A stretch of DNA of 64,000 bases. It comes from Paraburkholderia silvatlantica (lineage in GTDB: Bacteria; Pseudomonadota; Gammaproteobacteria; Burkholderiales; Burkholderiaceae). The notes under the pieces were generated by a model. The model was not told the origin of the DNA. It saw only the letters and a program-made list of their open reading frames with translations, and made no database searches. The DNA lies in NCBI RefSeq assembly GCF_003096715.1, contig NZ_QEOL01000021.1, positions 1 to 64,000 on the forward strand. The letters run 5' to 3'. The translations under genes and the position numbers were made by a program. Below, in pieces: positions 33,795 through 41,916 of the stretch (positions within the stretch are counted from its first letter, which is position 1; each line of letters opens with the position of its first letter).

Positions 33795-34496
33795 TCAGCG
33801 TGCCGGCGCGCCGAGCGTGCGCGGGCCGGACGGGGTTTCGAACTGCGCGACGAGCGCGGGCGAGAGGGCTTCCTCCACGGCGATCAGGTGCGCTGCACCG
33901 AGCCACTGCAACTGCTCGCGCGCGGCTTGCGCCTCGCGGTGAAAGCCGGTGAGCGACGTGAGCGCGATGCCGGTATCGGCCAGCACCTGCGACGGATGAT
34001 GCGCCGTGTCCCACTGGATCAGCGAGGGCAGGATGCCGTCGCCCGCGCCCTGCCAGGACGGGAAGGCGCCGTTTTCCGGCACCGTGAGCTGCCAGCAAAA
34101 GTCGCCGCGCGTCATCGGCACGGGCGCGGGAATGCGCTGGGGATACTGCTCGCGCCAGCGTGCGAGGCGCTTCGGCGGATCGACGCGCGCGACCCAATGC
34201 GACAGGTACGGCCCCTGTTCGAGGCGCGCCTGGACGGCAGGGTCGTCGAGCGCAAAGAGGCGCGCGCGGACATTCGCTCCACTGCCTGTTCCGCTGTTCG
34301 CGGCCGGATCGATGGCGATGACTTCCAGATACGCGCCGCCCCACAGCCCGAGCAGACGGTTGTGCGTGCGCATGAGCGGATGAGCGCCGCCGCCCGAGGG
34401 CGCGACGCCGAGCGCGTCGCTCACGTACTGCACGCCTTCTTCCAGCGTGCGCGCGGCAACGACGAGGTGATCGAGGCGAAGCGAAGACGCGTTCAT
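33795..34496 (-). CDS. VOC-superfamily (glyoxalase-like) protein
   Basis: This 233-residue protein starts LRLDHLVVAARTLEEGVQYVSDALGV, the first beta-alpha-beta module with a metal-type His. It continues RTHNRLLGLWGGAYLEVIAID, the second strand pair with a Glu. This matches the glyoxalase-like domain often annotated PF13468. The second half is degenerate. These proteins catalyse varied metal-dependent reactions, so no substrate is claimed. It is the first gene of the minus-strand operon, divergent from the MocR regulator, with the inverted-repeat operator between them. Confidence 0.82.
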   Translation of the reverse strand: MNASSLRLDHLVVAARTLEEGVQYVSDALGVAPSGGGAHPLMRTHNRLLGLWGGAYLEVIAIDPAANSGTGSGANVRARLFALDDPAVQARLEQGPYLSHWVARVDPPKRLARWREQYPQRIPAPVPMTRGDFCWQLTVPENGAFPSWQGAGDGILPSLIQWDTAHHPSQVLADTGIALTSLTGFHREAQAAREQLQWLGAAHLIAVEEALSPALVAQFETPSGPRTLGAPAR

Positions 34497-34589
34497 GGGC
34501 GGGCAATCGGAGCCAGAAGTTTCCAGGGGGGCCGGAAGGAAGCGGGCAGCAGCACGCGCCTGAACACTATGCCGACGCCGCTACCGAAT

Positions 34590-34627
34590 CCATACCGGTA
34601 CGCATGCGATCAAATGTACCGGTATGG
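34590..34627. promoter_or_regulatory. MocR-type operator: perfect 12-bp inverted repeat
   Basis: CCATACCGGTAC and GTACCGGTATGG are separated by 14 bases, and each arm contains the palindrome TACCGGTA. It lies in the divergent intergenic region. On the right it lies directly upstream of a TACAAT -10 candidate (34644-34649) of the MocR gene. A partial third half-site GTAACGGTAC follows at about 34637-34646. Confidence 0.75.
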
Positions 34628-34692
34628 CTGCAGACAGTAACGGTACAATCGGCCCGATAGTGCTCTGTACAGTTCGAGTTCAGGGAGCCCTC

Positions 34693-36186
34693 ATGTCCTC
34701 CGTACCGCTAGACCAGATTCCCGCCCCGCATGACGCGGCCACCCTCACGCTCGTCGACCAGCTCGTGCAGTGGGGCCGCCGCCGCATCGAGGAGCGCGTG
34801 TTCCGCCCCGGCATGCGCATGCCGTCCATCCGCAAGCTCGCGCTCGACAAGGGCGTGTCGCGCTTCACCGTGGTCGAGGCGTACGAGCGTCTGGTCGCGC
34901 AGGGCTACCTCGACTCGCGGCGCGGTTCCGGTTTCTACGTGCGCGAGCGGCTGGCGCTCGTGGCGGGCGGCGAACGCCCGCCGGCGGCCGCGGGCGTTCC
35001 GGCGCGCGCCGACGCGGTTGCCGCCCCCGCGCCACCCACCATCGACGTGGTCTGGCTGCTGCGCAACATGCTTCACACGTCCACGCGGCCAGAAAAAGGG
35101 CCGGGTCTGGGCTATCTGCCCGCACGCTGGCTGGACGGCGAGCTGCTGACCGGCGCGATGCGCTCGCTTGGCCGCCAGAGCGGCACGCAACTGCTCGGCT
35201 TCGGCTCGCCGCAAGGCTTTCTGCCGCTGCGCCAGCAACTCCAGACGCGCATGGCGGAACTCGAGATCGGCGCGACGCCCGAGCAGATCGTGCTCGTTTC
35301 GGGCATCACCCAGGCGATCGACCTGCTCGCGCGCATCTACGTGCAGCCCGGCGACACGGTGATCGTCGGCGACCCCGCGTGGTTCCAGATGTTCGGGCGC
35401 TTCGCCTCGCAGGGCGCGCGGCTCGTCGGCATGCCATACACGCCCGAAGGGCCGGACCTCGACGCCCTCGAGGCGCTGGTCGAGACGTGGCGGCCCCGGA
35501 TGCTCGTCATCAATTCGGTGCTGCAAAACCCCACGGGCACCTCGTTGACCGCCGCGCAGGCGTTCCGCATTCTGCGGCTTGCCGAACAGTACGACTTCAT
35601 CGTCGTCGAAGACGATATCTACGGCGACCTCTGCCCGGCCGGCTATCCGGCCACGCGCCTCGCGAGCCTCGACCAGCTTCGCCGCGTGATCTACCTCGGC
35701 AGCTTTTCGAAGACGCTCGCGCCGAACCTGCGCGTGGGCTATATCGCGAGCGCGCTCGACGTGACCCAGGCGGTGGCCGACCAGAAAATGCTCGTCGGCA
35801 TGACGAGTCCCGAACTCAACGAGCGCGTGCTCTACCGCGTGCTCACGGAGGGCCACTACCGGCGACACGTGGAGCGCCTGCGCGGGCGGCTCGATGGCGT
35901 GCGCGACAAGGCCGCGCGCATGCTGGAGCGCGCCGGCCTGCGCCTGTTCGCGGCGCCGGGCGCCGGCATGTTCCTGTGGGCGGACACGGGCGTCGATGCG
36001 GACGCGCTCACCGCGGCGGGCCACGAAGCGGGCTTCCTGCTCGCACCCGGGAGCCTTTTTTCGCCGCACCAGTCGCCCACCACGTGGATGCGCTTCAATA
36101 TCGCCAACTGCGGCGATCCCGCGCTACCCGCGTTCCTCGCCGACTACCTCGAACGCGTGGCCCGGCGCGGCGGCGCGGCAGCCTGA
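34693..36186 (+). CDS. MocR-type (GntR-HTH + aminotransferase fold) transcriptional regulator
   Basis: This 497-residue protein has an N-terminal GntR winged helix (MRMPSIRKLALDKGVSRFTV, then VVEAYERLVAQGYLDSRRGSGFYV). A linker of about 40 Ala/Pro-rich residues leads to a fold-type I aminotransferase-like domain. That domain has QNPTGTSLT, EDDIYGDLCP and the PLP-lysine motif YLGSFSKTLAPNLRVGY, so it probably binds PLP or an external aldimine as effector. I chose the start at 34693 (GGGAG upstream). The in-frame extension to 34624 would overlap the promoter. It is divergent from the aminotransferase/RidA/PhzF operon and is its likely regulator. Confidence 0.92.
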   Translation: MSSVPLDQIPAPHDAATLTLVDQLVQWGRRRIEERVFRPGMRMPSIRKLALDKGVSRFTVVEAYERLVAQGYLDSRRGSGFYVRERLALVAGGERPPAAAGVPARADAVAAPAPPTIDVVWLLRNMLHTSTRPEKGPGLGYLPARWLDGELLTGAMRSLGRQSGTQLLGFGSPQGFLPLRQQLQTRMAELEIGATPEQIVLVSGITQAIDLLARIYVQPGDTVIVGDPAWFQMFGRFASQGARLVGMPYTPEGPDLDALEALVETWRPRMLVINSVLQNPTGTSLTAAQAFRILRLAEQYDFIVVEDDIYGDLCPAGYPATRLASLDQLRRVIYLGSFSKTLAPNLRVGYIASALDVTQAVADQKMLVGMTSPELNERVLYRVLTEGHYRRHVERLRGRLDGVRDKAARMLERAGLRLFAAPGAGMFLWADTGVDADALTAAGHEAGFLLAPGSLFSPHQSPTTWMRFNIANCGDPALPAFLADYLERVARRGGAAA

Positions 36187-36203
36187 ATTCGCGGGTGGCG
36201 GCT

Positions 36204-36232
36204 CTTGAAAACGGCGCCGTCTGTCCCCAAGT
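36204..36232 (+). promoter_or_regulatory. sigma-32 (heat-shock) promoter of htpG
   Basis: CTTGAAA (36204-36210), a 14-base spacer and CCCCAAGT (36225-36232) match the heat-shock consensus CTTGAA-N11-16-CCCCATNT with one mismatch. It lies about 90 bases before htpG. Confidence 0.8.
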
Positions 36233-36324
36233 GGGCGGGCGGCGCGCCGCGATGCGAACAGGCCATCGAACTCGCGGCCACAAATTTGTCAGACTAGAAC
36301 TGCAACGAAAGAGGACTCCCGACC

Positions 36325-38238
36325 ATGGCACAAGAAACCATGAGCTTCCAGGCAGAAGTGAAACAGCTTCTGCACCTGATGATCCATTCGCTGTACAGCA
36401 ACAAGGAAATCTTCCTGCGCGAGCTGATCTCGAACGCATCGGACGCGGCGGACAAGCTGCGCTTCGAGGCGATCGCGAACAGCGGGCTCTATGAGAACGA
36501 TCCGAACCTGCGCATCCGCGTGGGCGTCGACAAGCAAGCGCGCACCATCACGATCGACGACAACGGCATCGGCATGAGTCACGACGAAGCCGTGTCGAAC
36601 CTCGGCACGATCGCGCGTTCGGGCACGAAGGAATTCTTCGGCAAGCTCTCGGGCGACCAGCAGAAGGATGCGGCGCTGATCGGCCAGTTCGGCGTGGGCT
36701 TCTATTCGGGCTTCATCGTCGCGGACAAGATCACCGTGGAAAGCCGCCGCGCGGGCCTGACGGCCGCCGAGGGCGTGCGCTGGACGAGCGCGGGCGAGGG
36801 CGAGTTCGCCGTCGAGACGATCGAGCGCGCGCAGCGCGGCACGACGATCACGCTGCATCTGCGCGAAGGCGAGGACGAGCTGCTTTCCGCATGGAAGATC
36901 AAGTCGATCATCCAGAAGTATTCGGATCACGTCGGCCTGCCCATCGAAATGAAGAAGGAAGAATGGGACGCCGAAAAGAGCGAGATGGTCACGAAGGACG
37001 AGTACGAGACCATCAACCAGGCGAGCGCGCTGTGGACGCGCTCGAAGAGCGATATTACCGACGAGCAGTATCAGCAGTTCTATCAGCACCTCGCGCACGA
37101 CCATCAGAACCCGCTCGCGTGGACGCATAACCGTGTGGAAGGCCGCAGCGAATATACGCAGCTCCTTTACGTGCCGTCGCATGCGCCGTTCGACCTGTGG
37201 AACCGCGATCACAAGAGCGGTCTGAAGCTTTACGTGAAGCGCGTGTTCATCATGGACGACGCCGAGCAACTGCTGCCGAACTATCTGCGCTTCGTGAAGG
37301 GCGTGGTCGATTCGAGCGATCTGCCGCTGAACGTGTCGCGCGAAATCCTCCAGGAAAGCCGCGACGTGAAGGCGATTCGCGACGGCGTGACCAAGCGCGT
37401 GCTCTCGATGCTCGAAGAGATGGCCGGCGCTGTTACGGATGCCGAAGCAAGCGAAGAGGACAAGGCGAAGTACGCGACGTTCTGGACCGAATTCGGCCAG
37501 GTACTCAAGGAAGGCATCGGCGAGGATCACGCCAACCGGGAGCGCGTGGCGAAGCTCGCGCGCTTTGCGTCCACGCACAACGACACGAACGAGCAGACCG
37601 TCTCGCTCGCCGACTACGTCGCGCGCATGAAGCCCGAGCAGACGAAGATCTACTACGTCACGGCCGACACGTGGCAGGCCGCGAAGAACAGCCCGCATCT
37701 CGAAGTGTTCCGCAAGAAGGGCGTGGAAGTGCTGCTCCTCACGGACCGCGTGGACGAGTGGATGCTGTCGTTCCTGAACGAGTTCGACGGCAAGCCGCTC
37801 GCGAGCGTGGCGCGCGGCGACCTCGATCTCGGCGCGCTCAACGACGAGGAAAAGCAGCAGCAGGAAAAGGTGAGCGAAGAACTCAAGCCGCTCGTCGAGC
37901 ACATGAAGGAAGCGCTCAAGGACAAGGCCAAGGACGTGCGCCTCACGTTCCGCCTGACCGATTCGCCCTCGTGTCTCGTGGCGGATGAAGGCGACATGAG
38001 CGGCTATCTGCAGCGCATGCTGAAGGCGGCTGGGCAACACGCGCCGCAGATGCAGCCGATCCTCGAAGTGAACCCGGAGCATCCGCTCGTGAAGGCGCTG
38101 CGCACCGATAGCGCGGACTTTGGCGACTGGTGCAATCTGCTGTTCGATCAGGCGCTGCTGGCGGAAGGCGGCGCGCTGGAAGATCCGGCGAGCTTTGTGA
38201 AGCGCACGAACGCGCTGCTGATGGCGCGCGCGGGGTAA
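36325..38238 (+). CDS. htpG: molecular chaperone HtpG (Hsp90)
   Basis: HtpG is an ATP-dependent cytoplasmic homodimeric chaperone. The 637-residue protein has the GHKL ATPase with the Hsp90 signature YSNKEIFLRELISNASDAADK, DNGIGMSHDEA and GQFGVGFYSGFIVADK. Next are the middle domain (LYVKRVFIMDDAEQLLPNYLRFVKG split over 37220-37300) with NVSREILQES, and the dimerisation domain. It lacks the charged linker and MEEVD tail of eukaryotic Hsp90, as expected for bacteria. AGAGGA precedes the ATG. The sigma-32-type promoter upstream fits heat induction, and a strong terminator follows. Confidence 0.97.
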   Translation: MAQETMSFQAEVKQLLHLMIHSLYSNKEIFLRELISNASDAADKLRFEAIANSGLYENDPNLRIRVGVDKQARTITIDDNGIGMSHDEAVSNLGTIARSGTKEFFGKLSGDQQKDAALIGQFGVGFYSGFIVADKITVESRRAGLTAAEGVRWTSAGEGEFAVETIERAQRGTTITLHLREGEDELLSAWKIKSIIQKYSDHVGLPIEMKKEEWDAEKSEMVTKDEYETINQASALWTRSKSDITDEQYQQFYQHLAHDHQNPLAWTHNRVEGRSEYTQLLYVPSHAPFDLWNRDHKSGLKLYVKRVFIMDDAEQLLPNYLRFVKGVVDSSDLPLNVSREILQESRDVKAIRDGVTKRVLSMLEEMAGAVTDAEASEEDKAKYATFWTEFGQVLKEGIGEDHANRERVAKLARFASTHNDTNEQTVSLADYVARMKPEQTKIYYVTADTWQAAKNSPHLEVFRKKGVEVLLLTDRVDEWMLSFLNEFDGKPLASVARGDLDLGALNDEEKQQQEKVSEELKPLVEHMKEALKDKAKDVRLTFRLTDSPSCLVADEGDMSGYLQRMLKAAGQHAPQMQPILEVNPEHPLVKALRTDSADFGDWCNLLFDQALLAEGGALEDPASFVKRTNALLMARAG

Positions 38239-38265
38239 AGCTTCACGCCGCATTGCATGACCGAG

Positions 38266-38303
38266 ACCCCTTGCGGCTGCCCGCTGCAAGGGGTTTTTCT
38301 TTT
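38266..38303 (+). terminator. rho-independent terminator after htpG
   Basis: ACCCCTTGC pairs with GCAAGGGGT across an 11-base loop, followed by TTTTCTTTT. Confidence 0.92.
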
Positions 38304-38341
38304 GTCCGCCGCGCTCGCAGCGAACTGAAATCCTCGCAGCC

Positions 38342-38347
38342 TATAAT
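38342..38347 (+). promoter_or_regulatory. -10 element immediately upstream of ubiC
   Basis: A perfect TATAAT ends only 7 bases before the ATG at 38355, so the transcript would begin at or next to the start codon. No clear -35 is seen. Confidence 0.45.
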
Positions 38348-38354
38348 GCGCGCC

Positions 38355-39011
38355 ATGCCTCTTCGATTCGATGCCGCTAACGCGCACTGGCGCGTCACGC
38401 CCTTGCCCGCCTTGAGCGCCGACCAGAAGGACTGGCTCACGCGCGGCGGTTCGCTCACGGCGCATTTGCGCACGCTCGGCCGCGTCGTCGTGCGGGTCAC
38501 GCGCGAAGCCGTGGATATGCCCTGGTCCGACGAATGCGCCGCGCTTGGCCTCGCGCCGCGCGAGCGCGCGTGGGTGCGCGAGATCGTGCTCGAAGTCGAG
38601 GGCGTGCCGTTCGTCACCGCGCACAGCGTGACGCCGCTCGCCGCGAGTCAGGGCGTATGGCAGGCCATGCGCCGCTTGCGCACGCGTCCGCTCGCGGAAC
38701 TCCTCTATAGCGACAGCGGTGTGGCGCGCTCCGCGCTCGTGAGCCGGCGCGTGAGCGCGCGGCATGCGCTCTATACGCTCGCCGCGCGCGAGATCGTGGT
38801 CGAGCCGAAGCGCGCGCCGCACGCGTTCGTCGCGCGCCGCTCGGTATTCGAGCGCGCAGGCGCGCCGCTGCTCGTGACCGAATGCATGCTGCCCGCGCTG
38901 TGGTCGCGTCTTGCGAGCGGTCCGCTCACCCAGGAAACCGGCGTGCATCTCGGACGCGAACGCGGCCCGCTCGATCACACCGCCTCGCGCGCGCATCACG
39001 TGCCGCGTTGA
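38355..39011 (+). CDS. ubiC: chorismate--pyruvate lyase
   Basis: UbiC removes pyruvate from chorismate to give 4-hydroxybenzoate, the first committed step of ubiquinone synthesis. The 218-residue protein has the family features DWLTRGGSLTAHLRTLG near the start, VREIVLEVEGVPFVTAHSVTP, RPLAELLYSD, and Arg/Glu near the active-site lid (ARRSVFERAGAPLLVTECMLP). It is slightly longer than E. coli UbiC. An ATG at 38345 (MRAM...) is in another frame position relative to the -10 box and is not used. No ubiA is adjacent. The next gene follows after 19 bases. Confidence 0.88.
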   Translation: MPLRFDAANAHWRVTPLPALSADQKDWLTRGGSLTAHLRTLGRVVVRVTREAVDMPWSDECAALGLAPRERAWVREIVLEVEGVPFVTAHSVTPLAASQGVWQAMRRLRTRPLAELLYSDSGVARSALVSRRVSARHALYTLAAREIVVEPKRAPHAFVARRSVFERAGAPLLVTECMLPALWSRLASGPLTQETGVHLGRERGPLDHTASRAHHVPR

Positions 39012-39030
39012 ACGTGCCGCATCCGTAGCC

Positions 39031-39531
39031 ATGACCGTCAAGCGCTGCTTCGATCCCGTCGTCGATGCACATACGCGTGTGCTCATCCTCGGCAGCCTGC
39101 CTGGCGAGGCGTCGCTCGCGCAGCAGCAGTACTACGCGCACAAGCAGAACAGGTTCTGGGCGCTTGTTGGCGATGTGATCAGCGTGGATCTCGTCGCGAT
39201 GGATTATTCGACTCGGCTCGAAAACTTGCTGCAACATCGCGTTGGCTTGTGGGACGTTGTTGCTGAGGCTCGACGTGTCGGGAGCCTTGATAGCAGTATT
39301 CGCGATCATGCGCATAACGATCTGGTTGCGCTGGTCGATACGCTGCCGAATCTGGTCGCCATCGCGTTCAACGGCGGAACTGCGGAGAAGATCGGGATGC
39401 GCTCGCTTGATGAGACGGCAGGTCGATATCGGCTCGTCCGGTTGCCATCGAGCAGCCCGGCGTACGCGGCGATGCCTTACGACGTGAAGCGGCGCGCCTG
39501 GGCGGCGCTGCGTCAGTGGTTGCAGATGTAG
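39031..39531 (+). CDS. DNA-deoxyinosine glycosylase (UDG-superfamily)
   Basis: This 166-residue protein resembles the hypoxanthine-DNA glycosylase type of the uracil-DNA-glycosylase superfamily. It should remove deaminated bases (deoxyinosine, possibly uracil mispairs) from DNA. The motifs are LILGSLPGEASLAQQQYYAH (motif 1, with QNRFW after), GLWDVVAEA, VAIAFNGGTA and the DNA-intercalation motif LPSSSPA. The gene follows ubiC closely and could share its message. A partial second copy of this gene lies about 0.8 kb downstream. Substrate preference is family knowledge. Confidence 0.85.
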   Translation: MTVKRCFDPVVDAHTRVLILGSLPGEASLAQQQYYAHKQNRFWALVGDVISVDLVAMDYSTRLENLLQHRVGLWDVVAEARRVGSLDSSIRDHAHNDLVALVDTLPNLVAIAFNGGTAEKIGMRSLDETAGRYRLVRLPSSSPAYAAMPYDVKRRAWAALRQWLQM

Positions 39532-39613
39532 GTTCCAGTCCGGGATGCCTTCCGTTCTCAGCACGAAAGAGCGGGTTTGTGTCGAATACGTCGCTTGTCT
39601 CGAAAACTCCGGC

Positions 39614-39922
39614 TCAGTGATAATCGCTTTCGCGTTGGTGGCGCACGGCGAGGATCGTTACCGTTTGATCGTCGTCGATTTCGAATAACGCGACATACCC
39701 CGATGCGCCGAACGGAATAATCAGTTCCCGCAGAAATGGCATTGACGAATGCGCTTTGCGGCAAGTAAATGGCGACGATTCCAGTGTCGCGATACCGGCA
39801 GTGATGGCCACAAGTGCGCGGGAAGCGAGGTCGACATCGGCGTCGTCGCGCTCGACAATGAAGCCATAAAGGCGATCCAGATCATCGGAAGCCGCCCGTG
39901 TGAACCGGACCGTATACGTCAT
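39614..39922 (-). CDS. ParE/RelE-family toxin
   Basis: This 102-residue protein has the ParE-like layout. It begins TYTVRFTRAASDDLDRLYGFI (first strand and helical hairpin). The core strands LRELIIPFGASGYVALFEID follow, and the last strand TVTILAVRHQRESDYH ends with the basic and Asp-Tyr features of ParE toxins. ParE members inhibit DNA gyrase; RelE members cut mRNA. The C-terminal sequence suits ParE better. It is coupled to the upstream antitoxin by an ATGA overlap. The gene pair sits tail to tail with the deoxyinosine glycosylase. Confidence 0.85.
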   Translation of the reverse strand: MTYTVRFTRAASDDLDRLYGFIVERDDADVDLASRALVAITAGIATLESSPFTCRKAHSSMPFLRELIIPFGASGYVALFEIDDDQTVTILAVRHQRESDYH

Positions 39923-40197
39923 CGAGATTTTGCCCGCGTCGTGCGAAGGGCATCGAGCTGCCTTTCCAGTTTTGCCAGCACTTCAGAAGCGGGCAGGTAG
40001 TCGCCGGTGCGTCGAGCCGCATCGCGCGATGCGATGCCACGGGCAATGAACTCGCTCTGGTTGCGACGACGTTCGATGCCCTCGCGGATCGATTGTTCGA
40101 CGAAGCCCGAGAGCGTTTCTCCCTCGCCCAGGACATTTTCGGCCGCGTCACGGAGTTCCGGCTCGACCCGGATGGAGGGAAAGGTGGCGGATTTCAT
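39919..40197 (-). CDS. ParD-like (ribbon-helix-helix) antitoxin
   Basis: This 92-residue protein begins TFPSIRVEPELRDAAENVLG and then ETLSGFVEQSIREGIERRRNQ. That is the pattern of a ribbon-helix-helix DNA-binding domain (first strand, then two helices). The C-terminal tail (ASEVLAKLERQLDALRTTRA) would wrap the toxin. I chose the ATG at 40197 because GAGGT lies upstream. An earlier start at 40230 adds eleven unlikely residues. It precedes and overlaps the toxin by four bases, so the order is antitoxin-toxin with autoregulation expected. Confidence 0.82.
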   Translation of the reverse strand: MKSATFPSIRVEPELRDAAENVLGEGETLSGFVEQSIREGIERRRNQSEFIARGIASRDAARRTGDYLPASEVLAKLERQLDALRTTRAKSR

Positions 40198-40336
40198 GAT
40201 GTACCTCGATGCGTCGCAATTGCGATGCATTATCCTCCGACTACTGTGTTAATGCAAGTTGGCCGTTCGGCACCTCCGAAAGTGGGCGGCCGTCGCACTT
40301 CACCCCCGGAGGGTGGCGCGCAGGTGCCAAATTGAC

Positions 40337-40549
40337 CAAAACACCAACAGGTTCTGGCAATTGATCGGCGATGTCATTGGCGAAGCGCTGCCGGGGATGA
40401 GCTACGAAGCGCGACTGCAAGCGCTGCTCGATCATCGCGTGGGGCTGTGGGACGTCATTGCGCAAGCGAGACGCGAAAGCAGTCTCGATAGCCGCATTCG
40501 CTATCACGGGGTGAACGATCTCGTGGCGCTGATCGCCACGCTGCCCAAT
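40337..40549 (+). pseudogene. internal remnant of a second deoxyinosine glycosylase
   Basis: In the frame starting at 40337 the sequence reads QNTNRFWQLIGDVIG, HRVGLWDVIAQARRESSLDS and NDLVALIATLPN. This is homologous over about 70 residues to the middle of the gene at 39031. Both ends are missing: there is no start motif before and no DNA-binding motif after. It is a diverged copy, not a fresh duplication. It lies just beyond the ParDE module. Confidence 0.8.
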
Positions 40550-40679
40550 TCGCGCCGCGTGCGGGACGAAGCGCGCGAAATGCCTGCGAAATCCAGCACG
40601 AAGCGCAGCGAATGCTATGCTCTCGGTCGCCTGAGCAAATGCACCTGCATTTGCGCCCCTACAGCAAACGATTTTCTAC

Positions 40680-41612
40680 ATGACGACTCTCATCAAGCGT
40701 GCCTCCGCCGAGGCCCGCGCATTCAAGCAAACCGGCAACGCGACGCAATCGGGCGAGACCGCGAGCAAGACCGCAAAGCTCCCGAAGCGCCCGCGCCGCG
40801 CCGCCGCTGCCGCCGCCGAACTCGACAACGCTCCGGTCATCGAAGCGCCGCGCAAGCCGCGTTTCGCGCCGGTCACGTTCTCGGAAGAGCACGGTGTGCG
40901 CTATCTGCACTTCGGCACGGAGTGGGTGCAGGGCGCGATGCGTCTTGCGAAGCCGCTGCACATCGAACTGGAATACGCGCAGCAGATGATGGCCTGGCTG
41001 CTGTTCCTCGCGACACCCGAGCGCATCGTGCAACTGGGTCTGGGCGCCGCCGCCCTCACCAAGTTCGCGCACCGCTATCTGCGTCCCGCCAAGGTCGAGG
41101 CAATCGAGCTGAATCCGGCGGTCGTGGTGGCCGCCCGCACGATGTTCGAACTGCCGTACGACGACGCACGCCTGAGCGTGCGCGAACTCGACGCGTGGGA
41201 CTTCGTGCAGGACCGCGCCAATCACGGCACCATCGGCGCGCTGCAGATCGATGTGTACGACGCGACCGCGCGCGGCCCGGTGCTCGACAGCGTGGCGTTC
41301 TACCGCGCCGTGCGCGCGTGCCTCGCCGATGCCGGCGTCGCGACGATCAATCTGTTCGGCGACCACCCGAGCTTCGTGCGCAACATGAAGCGCCTGAACG
41401 AAGCCTTCGAAGGCCGCGTGATCGCGCTGCCCGAAGTGCACGAAGGCAATCGCGTCGCGCTCGCGTTCTCGGGCCCGGCGCTCGAAGTCACCTTCGATGC
41501 GCTCGAAAAGCGCGCGCGCCTGCTCGAAAGCAAGCTCGGGCTGCCGGCGCACCAGTGGGTCAAGGCGCTGCGCGAATCGAGCGGCCAGCACGGCGCAACG
41601 TTCTCGATCTGA
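40680..41612 (+). CDS. spermidine-synthase-like Rossmann methyltransferase-fold protein
   Basis: This 310-residue protein has a basic, Ala/Lys-rich N-terminal 55 residues, probably disordered. The polyamine-synthase-like fold follows: YLHFGTEWVQGAMRLAKPLH, the nucleotide-binding loop IVQLGLGAAALTKFAHRYL, VEAIELNPAVVVAARTMFEL and the acidic strand IGALQIDVYDATARGPVLD. Such bacterial homologues are usually annotated spermidine synthase, but many lack the catalytic gate-keeper Asp and their true substrate is unknown. It is monocistronic with its own terminator. Confidence 0.75.
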   Translation: MTTLIKRASAEARAFKQTGNATQSGETASKTAKLPKRPRRAAAAAAELDNAPVIEAPRKPRFAPVTFSEEHGVRYLHFGTEWVQGAMRLAKPLHIELEYAQQMMAWLLFLATPERIVQLGLGAAALTKFAHRYLRPAKVEAIELNPAVVVAARTMFELPYDDARLSVRELDAWDFVQDRANHGTIGALQIDVYDATARGPVLDSVAFYRAVRACLADAGVATINLFGDHPSFVRNMKRLNEAFEGRVIALPEVHEGNRVALAFSGPALEVTFDALEKRARLLESKLGLPAHQWVKALRESSGQHGATFSI

Positions 41613-41649
41613 TCCGCGCGAACGGCGGCAACGCCGTTGCGGCACAGAT

Positions 41650-41676
41650 AACCGGCCTCGGCGCCGGTTTTTTTTC
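41650..41676 (+). terminator. rho-independent terminator
   Basis: AACCGGC pairs with GCCGGTT, followed by seven T, closing the spermidine-synthase-like gene. The 240 bases from here to 41916 hold a TTGACA at about 41732 without a clear -10, and no gene. Confidence 0.88.
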
Positions 41677-41916
41677 GCCTGTAAAGTGTATTTCCGGGCA
41701 ATTATCCGGACGTGGCGCAATCCGTTGGCTCTTGACAACGTCCTCGGAATTGGGGTCCGCCCTGCTTGACCGTGCGGCGTGGCCTCGATACTCTTTTCAG
41801 CGCTTTCGGGGACCTTGCGGGCTTATCCGTCTGCGAGGCCATCGGCCGCCTCACGCCGGGCGGCGGACCGCAGAGAAAGCCAGGCCGCATAACTACATAA
41901 GCAACGAGGAGACGTC

